The notes beneath the pieces are model-generated. The model had not been told where the DNA came from. It searched no databases and saw only the letters and a list, made by a program, of their open reading frames with translations. From NCBI GenBank assembly GCA_040880005.1, contig JBBDJG010000015.1, positions 1 to 64,000 on the forward strand: a DNA stretch of 64,000 nucleotides. Direction: 5' to 3'. The DNA comes from JBBDJG01 sp040880005. GTDB taxonomy: Bacteria > Actinomycetota > Thermoleophilia > Solirubrobacterales > JBBDJG01. Made by a program: the position numbers and the translations under genes. Shown here in pieces: positions 60,810 to 64,000 of the stretch (position 1 is its first letter; each line of letters starts with the position of its first letter).

Positions 60810-61351
60810 GAGCCTGTGACCGCGCTGGCCTGCCGCTGCGACTCCGGCTCGTGGGACCTGCGCGCGATCGCGATCGCCTCTTGCTCCTCGGGCGAAAGCT
60901 CGTACTGCGAGCTGCCCTGCGCAACGTCCTTGACGTAGACGCGCGCCTGCTCGCGATGTAGGATCGACGACACCACGATGCCGGTGCCCGTGTCGTCGAG
61001 CAGTGCCATCGAGCTGGACTGCCTGCCGGTCATCTCCCCGTACGCGTCGTAGCGGACCACGGCCGTGTGGCTGATGCCCCAGTCGAGCCGAGCGGCGTGC
61101 TGCCCGAGCCGTTGTTCGACCCGCACAAATGTTGCATCGACGAGATCGCGCAGCTGCACGAACGCATTCTGGATCGCCTCAGCGTGGGCGACGAGGTCGC
61201 GTTGCTCTGCGTCGCCCATGACGACCCGCTGTGCCGCACGCACCGCGCGAAGCCTCAGCGCCAGCACGATCGCGAGCGCCAATGTGGCGACGGCGAACAC
61301 CAGAGCCACCAGCGCGATCACGCCGGCCGTCGAGGTGAGCTGATCGAGCAC
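60806..61351 (-). CDS. DUF4446 family membrane-anchored protein
   Basis: 181 residues: N-terminal anchor (VIALVALVFAVATLALAIVLALRLRAV), coiled region (AEAIQNAFVQLRDLVDATFVRVEQRLG), then the compact domain HTAVVRYDAYGEMTGRQSSSMALLDDTGTGIVVSSILHREQARVYVKDV that I associate with DUF4446. Unknown function; translationally coupled to pheA. Copy B of the structured element lies 20 bases upstream. Confidence 0.85.
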   Translation of the reverse strand: MLDQLTSTAGVIALVALVFAVATLALAIVLALRLRAVRAAQRVVMGDAEQRDLVAHAEAIQNAFVQLRDLVDATFVRVEQRLGQHAARLDWGISHTAVVRYDAYGEMTGRQSSSMALLDDTGTGIVVSSILHREQARVYVKDVAQGSSQYELSPEEQEAIAIARRSHEPESQRQASAVTGS

Positions 61352-61371
61352 GGCCGAAGCATAGCCCGCTG

Positions 61372-61539
61372 CTAGTGGTTCGTCCGGTTAGTACGTCACC
61401 GATATCCCGAGCGAGAATCGAGACTGCCGAGGAGGCAGGAAGTCCGCATACCAGAAGGTATGTGGACGACCGACGACGAAGGCAGATGAAGATTCGCAGC
61501 CGGGATGTCGGTCGGCGTACTTGCCGGATGGACCACTAG
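61372..61539 (+). repeat. structured palindromic element, copy B
   Basis: 168 bp between two minus-strand genes, core on the plus strand. Arms CTAGTGGTTCGTCCGG and inverse, about 38 bases long. The arm differences are five G-U pairs (all on the plus strand sense), one mismatch and one bulge. Core: GCGAGAATCGAG, GCCGAGGAGGCAGGAAG, apical stem CCGCATACC-AGAA-GGTATGTGG, GACGACCGACGACGAAGG, GAAGATTCGCAGC. Same length as copy E. Confidence 0.8.
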
Positions 61540-61543
61540 CGCA

Positions 61544-62608
61544 CTACTTGGTGAAGGCGACCTCGTAGCTTGCCTGGTTGTTGTCCTTCGTCCCCTCTCC
61601 CGGGACGGCGGCTACGCTGATCTCGACCGTGGACACGCCGTCGGTTGGAGGAGCCTTGCCCAGGGGGATCGACACCGTTGCCGTGTCGCCCGCGGCAATC
61701 TGGGGGATCGCCGCGCTCGCTTCGATCTTCTGACTTCCCGCCGTCACGGTCACGCCGACGTCGACGGCCGTCTCGTCGGCGTCGCCTTGGTTTTCCACCT
61801 GCACCTCGAATGTGACCGCCCCGGCAGCCGCGACGCGGTTGACCTCGCCCTCGGTCAACTCCGTGTCGCCCACGGCCGCAGAGCCGATCCCGGTGCCGTG
61901 CAGGCCGGGCGTGGCAGCTTCGGTCTCGGCCCCGCCGACCTTGTCGAGCTGCGTCTGAACGTACTTCGGGTCGAGCCACTGGAGTGTCGGCAGGGCCTCG
62001 CTCTTGAGGAACTCGCGCTCTATTCCACGCTTCTCGAAAGCGCTCTGGAGGTCGGGGATCACTCGCGTCTGGTAGATGACGTCGCTTGCCACCAGCCCCT
62101 GCATCTCCGCGGCGATTTGGTTGATCGCCGGGGTCCTGTCCTTCGTGCCCAGTGCCTGTGGCAGCGCATCCGCGATCTTCGAGATCGACTCCGAGCGAAA
62201 CTCGAACGTCTCGACGAGCCATTCGTTGGCGGCCGCGACCTCACCGGGGTGGTCGGTGTCCTTGGCTCGCTTCACGAGCTGCTCGGCGTCAACCCGTTTT
62301 GAGTTGACCTCGGTCTGCACGTCGAGCGTATCCGCGCTCTTCGGGGTCGAAAGTGCCTGGAAGAGAGCCTTGTCGATGGCGTTGGAGTTTCCCACCAGCG
62401 AGTTGACGTCCGCTGCGTAGTCCTTGAATGCTTGGTCTTTGCGAGCTCCCAGGCAGCCCTTGATGCCAACGAACAGCAGAATCACCACGAGCAGCCCGAC
62501 ACCGCCGGCCACCAGTCGCCGGACGAGGATGGTCTGCTGGTCGGAGTCTTGGTGGTGGCCTCTGGGCCCGCTCCGCCGTACCGGCCGTTCGCCTTCTTGG
62601 AATGACAA
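61544..62608 (-). CDS. membrane-anchored protein with C-terminal CARDB-like domain
   Basis: 354 residues. Cytoplasmic charged N-terminus, one helix (LVAGGVGLLVVILLFVGIKGCLG), a helical extracytoplasmic region of about 180 residues, and a beta-sandwich C-terminus. The last has VTFEVQVENQGDADETAVDVGVTV ... ASAAIPQIAAGDTATVSIPLGKA, a pattern of CARDB-type adhesion domains. Surface or cell-wall role inferred. Its stop is 4 bases from copy B of the structured element. Confidence 0.78.
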   Translation of the reverse strand: MSFQEGERPVRRSGPRGHHQDSDQQTILVRRLVAGGVGLLVVILLFVGIKGCLGARKDQAFKDYAADVNSLVGNSNAIDKALFQALSTPKSADTLDVQTEVNSKRVDAEQLVKRAKDTDHPGEVAAANEWLVETFEFRSESISKIADALPQALGTKDRTPAINQIAAEMQGLVASDVIYQTRVIPDLQSAFEKRGIEREFLKSEALPTLQWLDPKYVQTQLDKVGGAETEAATPGLHGTGIGSAAVGDTELTEGEVNRVAAAGAVTFEVQVENQGDADETAVDVGVTVTAGSQKIEASAAIPQIAAGDTATVSIPLGKAPPTDGVSTVEISVAAVPGEGTKDNNQASYEVAFTK

Positions 62609-62828
62609 AAACGCCGCTCCCTATGCGCTTTCTGACCGCAAGAGTATGACTGCAAGGGCGGGTGTCTCGTCAAGTCTTGCCCGGCTGGCGGTCAGGGGCG
62701 TGCAGGGAGCGACCTGATCGGCACGAAAGCGGCTTGGCGAGGTCGGGGTTTGCCGTATGTAGGCTCTCGTAGCATTTCTGACGTAGATCGGCGCTCAGGC
62801 GCCGCGACAGCGCAACGAGGAGCCGTTC

Positions 62829-63587
62829 GTGGGAGTCCTGCGCAGTATCGAGACCAAGCTTGAAGGCCTGCTCGAGGGAGGCTTCGGCCGTGCCTTCCGG
62901 GTGCGCGTGCAGCCACGCGAGCTGGCGCGCAGGCTTGCAAAGGAGATGGAGTCCTACAAGACCGTTTCGGTGTCGCGGGTCTACGTCCCGAACGAATACA
63001 CGGTGTTCCTCTCGCGCGAGGATAGGCGTCAGTTCGAGGGCTATGAGCAAGCGCTGGTGGAGGAGCTGTCCTCGTATCTGCTCGATCACGCGGCGCGGGA
63101 GAACCTGGCGCTGCTGACCAGGCCCAAGGTGGGGTTCGCGACCGACAAGCGATTGCGGATGGGGGAGTTTGGTATTCAGGCCCGGCTGGTCAAGCCACCC
63201 TCGGAGGAGGGCAAACAGGCATCGCAGGGCGACCTCGGCGCGACGATGGTCTATTCGGCCGCCGCGGTGCGGCGAGCCACGCAGGAGACGCCGCCCGATC
63301 GCAAGCCGACGTCACGCGCGCTGCTGGTACGCGACGGACGCACCTTCGTTGTCGATCAGCCACACGCTGTCATCGGTCGCAGCCGCCGCTGCGATCTCGT
63401 CGTCGACGACGAAAACGTATCGAGGCGTCATTGCGAGTTGACGCTCAAGGGACGCGAGTGGTACGTCTCCGATCTCGAATCGACCAACGGCGTGGCCGTG
63501 AATGGACGGCAGGTGTCCTCGGCGCGTCTTGCCCCCGGCGACGAGATCACGCTCGGCACTTCGAGACTGTGCTTCGACGTCGATTGA
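62829..63587 (+). CDS. fhaA: FhaA-like protein, DUF3662 plus FHA domain
   Basis: 252 residues. N-terminal DUF3662 (LRSIETKLEGLLEGGFGRAFRVRVQPRELARRLAKEME). A linker with GATMVYS follows, whose Thr is a typical phosphorylation site. C-terminal FHA domain (VIGRSRRCDLVVDDENVSRRHCELTLKG ... DLESTNGVAVNGRQV) with the phosphothreonine-binding Arg, Ser and Asn. In mycobacteria FhaA links Ser/Thr kinases to cell-wall synthesis. Opens the fha-ppp-rodA-pbpA-pknB type cluster, of which only fhaB is visible. Confidence 0.93.
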   Translation: MGVLRSIETKLEGLLEGGFGRAFRVRVQPRELARRLAKEMESYKTVSVSRVYVPNEYTVFLSREDRRQFEGYEQALVEELSSYLLDHAARENLALLTRPKVGFATDKRLRMGEFGIQARLVKPPSEEGKQASQGDLGATMVYSAAAVRRATQETPPDRKPTSRALLVRDGRTFVVDQPHAVIGRSRRCDLVVDDENVSRRHCELTLKGREWYVSDLESTNGVAVNGRQVSSARLAPGDEITLGTSRLCFDVD

Positions 63588-63597
63588 GGCCCGCGTG

Positions 63598-64000
63598 ATG
63601 CTCGCCGCCGCGACCGACTCGCTCGAGGTTCTGCTCCAGTTTGCGTTCCTGGCGGTGCTGTACTTGTTCCTGCTGTGGATCGTGCGCAGTGCTCTTCGCG
63701 ACATGCGCCGGCCGGCGACCGACCCCGGCGAGGAGCTGGCGCCGTTTCCAGGCGATGAGCGATCGAGGTCGAGCAAAGTGTGGCTGGTGGCAACCGCCGG
63801 CGGCGGGCTCGAGGTCGGGGACGCTTTCGAGATCGGCCAGGGGTTGACGATCGGGCGTTCGGTGGACAGCGCCTTGCGGATCGAGGACTCGTACGCATCC
63901 GGCAAGCACGCCCGGGTATTCGAGCGCGCCGGCGCGGTCCACCTGGAGGATCTGCGCTCGACCAACGGCACTTACCTGAACGGGGAACGCGTGGAGGGCG
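63598..64000 (+). CDS. fhaB: FhaB-like membrane FHA protein, 5' part
   Basis: Truncated by the window end after 134 residues. N-terminal helix (VLLQFAFLAVLYLFLLWIVRSAL), linker, and FHA domain with ltIGRSVDSALRIEDSYASGKHARVFER and LEDLRSTNGTYLNGERV. ATG 63598 (GTG 63595 is also possible) lies 10 bases after fhaA. Likely phosphothreonine reader for a PknA/PknB-type kinase encoded beyond the window. Confidence 0.92.
   Translation, partial: MLAAATDSLEVLLQFAFLAVLYLFLLWIVRSALRDMRRPATDPGEELAPFPGDERSRSSKVWLVATAGGGLEVGDAFEIGQGLTIGRSVDSALRIEDSYASGKHARVFERAGAVHLEDLRSTNGTYLNGERVEG

Noticed and set aside
61372..61539. Element B as RNase P RNA, because GAGG-AGGCAGGAAGTCC loosely recalls the P4 strand
   Set aside because: Too short, multi-copy, and the other conserved RNase P segments are absent.

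Overview
The window comes from a high-GC actinobacterium. The gene content best fits the Thermoleophilia/Solirubrobacterales: DUF3662-FHA proteins, a Bacillus-type qcrABC with a subunit IV-cytochrome c fusion, a heme locus with a fused siroheme-decarboxylase-like gene, frequent GTG/TTG starts, and a GyrB carrying the large insert. It spans the chromosomal replication-origin neighbourhood. Two runs of N (26668-26677 and 39234-39333) show it is a draft or metagenome scaffold, so spacing across them is unreliable.

Layout. 1-2480: an IS30 transposase remnant, then rpsF-ssb-rpsR-rplI. 2567-7547: dnaB with an intein, a DnaC/DnaI-like helicase loader, purA. 7685-12574 (minus): enzymes for a UDP-ManNAc3NAcA-type sugar (wecB, wbpA-, wbpB- and wbpD-like) and a membrane protein. 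12820-20485: MMPL transporter, exported proteins, tRNA-Lys, TPR protein, tatAC, dcd. 20603-22836: a zinc-ribbon protein, then polyprenyl synthase and menG/ubiE (menaquinone). 23008-29228 (minus): a tightly packed run hemB, siroheme-decarboxylase-like, hemL, orphan, qcrA-B-C, so heme synthesis sits with the heme-containing bc complex. 29247-31503: ABC exporter. 31513-36748: ymdB facing a glycosyltransferase-like/GtrA/acylphosphatase/phosphodiesterase cluster. 36827-39162: aminotransferase and ddl. 39516-41822: DUF151 nuclease and a GGDEF/HD-GYP protein. 41911-46552: tRNA-Ile and the classic parB-parA-jag-yidC-yidD-rnpA-rpmH block, without rsmG. 46922-56461: dnaA-dnaN-recF-dciA-gyrB-gyrA. 56481-64000: HNH protein, PucR-type regulator, MlaE/YrbE permease, pheA, DUF4446 protein, a membrane-anchored protein, fhaA and the start of fhaB.

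The most unusual thing is a family of 165-198 bp elements at 5251-5448, 30597-30761, 57115-57282 and 61372-61539, with reduced or decayed relatives at 40021-40035 and 43739-43975. Each has two long complementary arms, a conserved two-part core and a small apical hairpin. Arms and apical stem differ between copies but remain complementary. A core helix shows three compensating states (AUC/GAU, ACC/GGU, GCC/GGC). Non-Watson-Crick differences in the arms of the three best copies are overwhelmingly G-U in one strand sense, which points to selection on an RNA or single-stranded DNA fold. All four intact copies sit exactly between two co-directional genes, with the core on the opposite strand to those genes. 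I do not recognise this family.

Other points: coexistence of a DnaC/I-type loader with DciA, lysine-rich tails on both gyrase subunits, a Mg-ligand substitution in Ddl, a nested palindrome at 7559-7685, and a 51-bp tandem array that broke the assembly.
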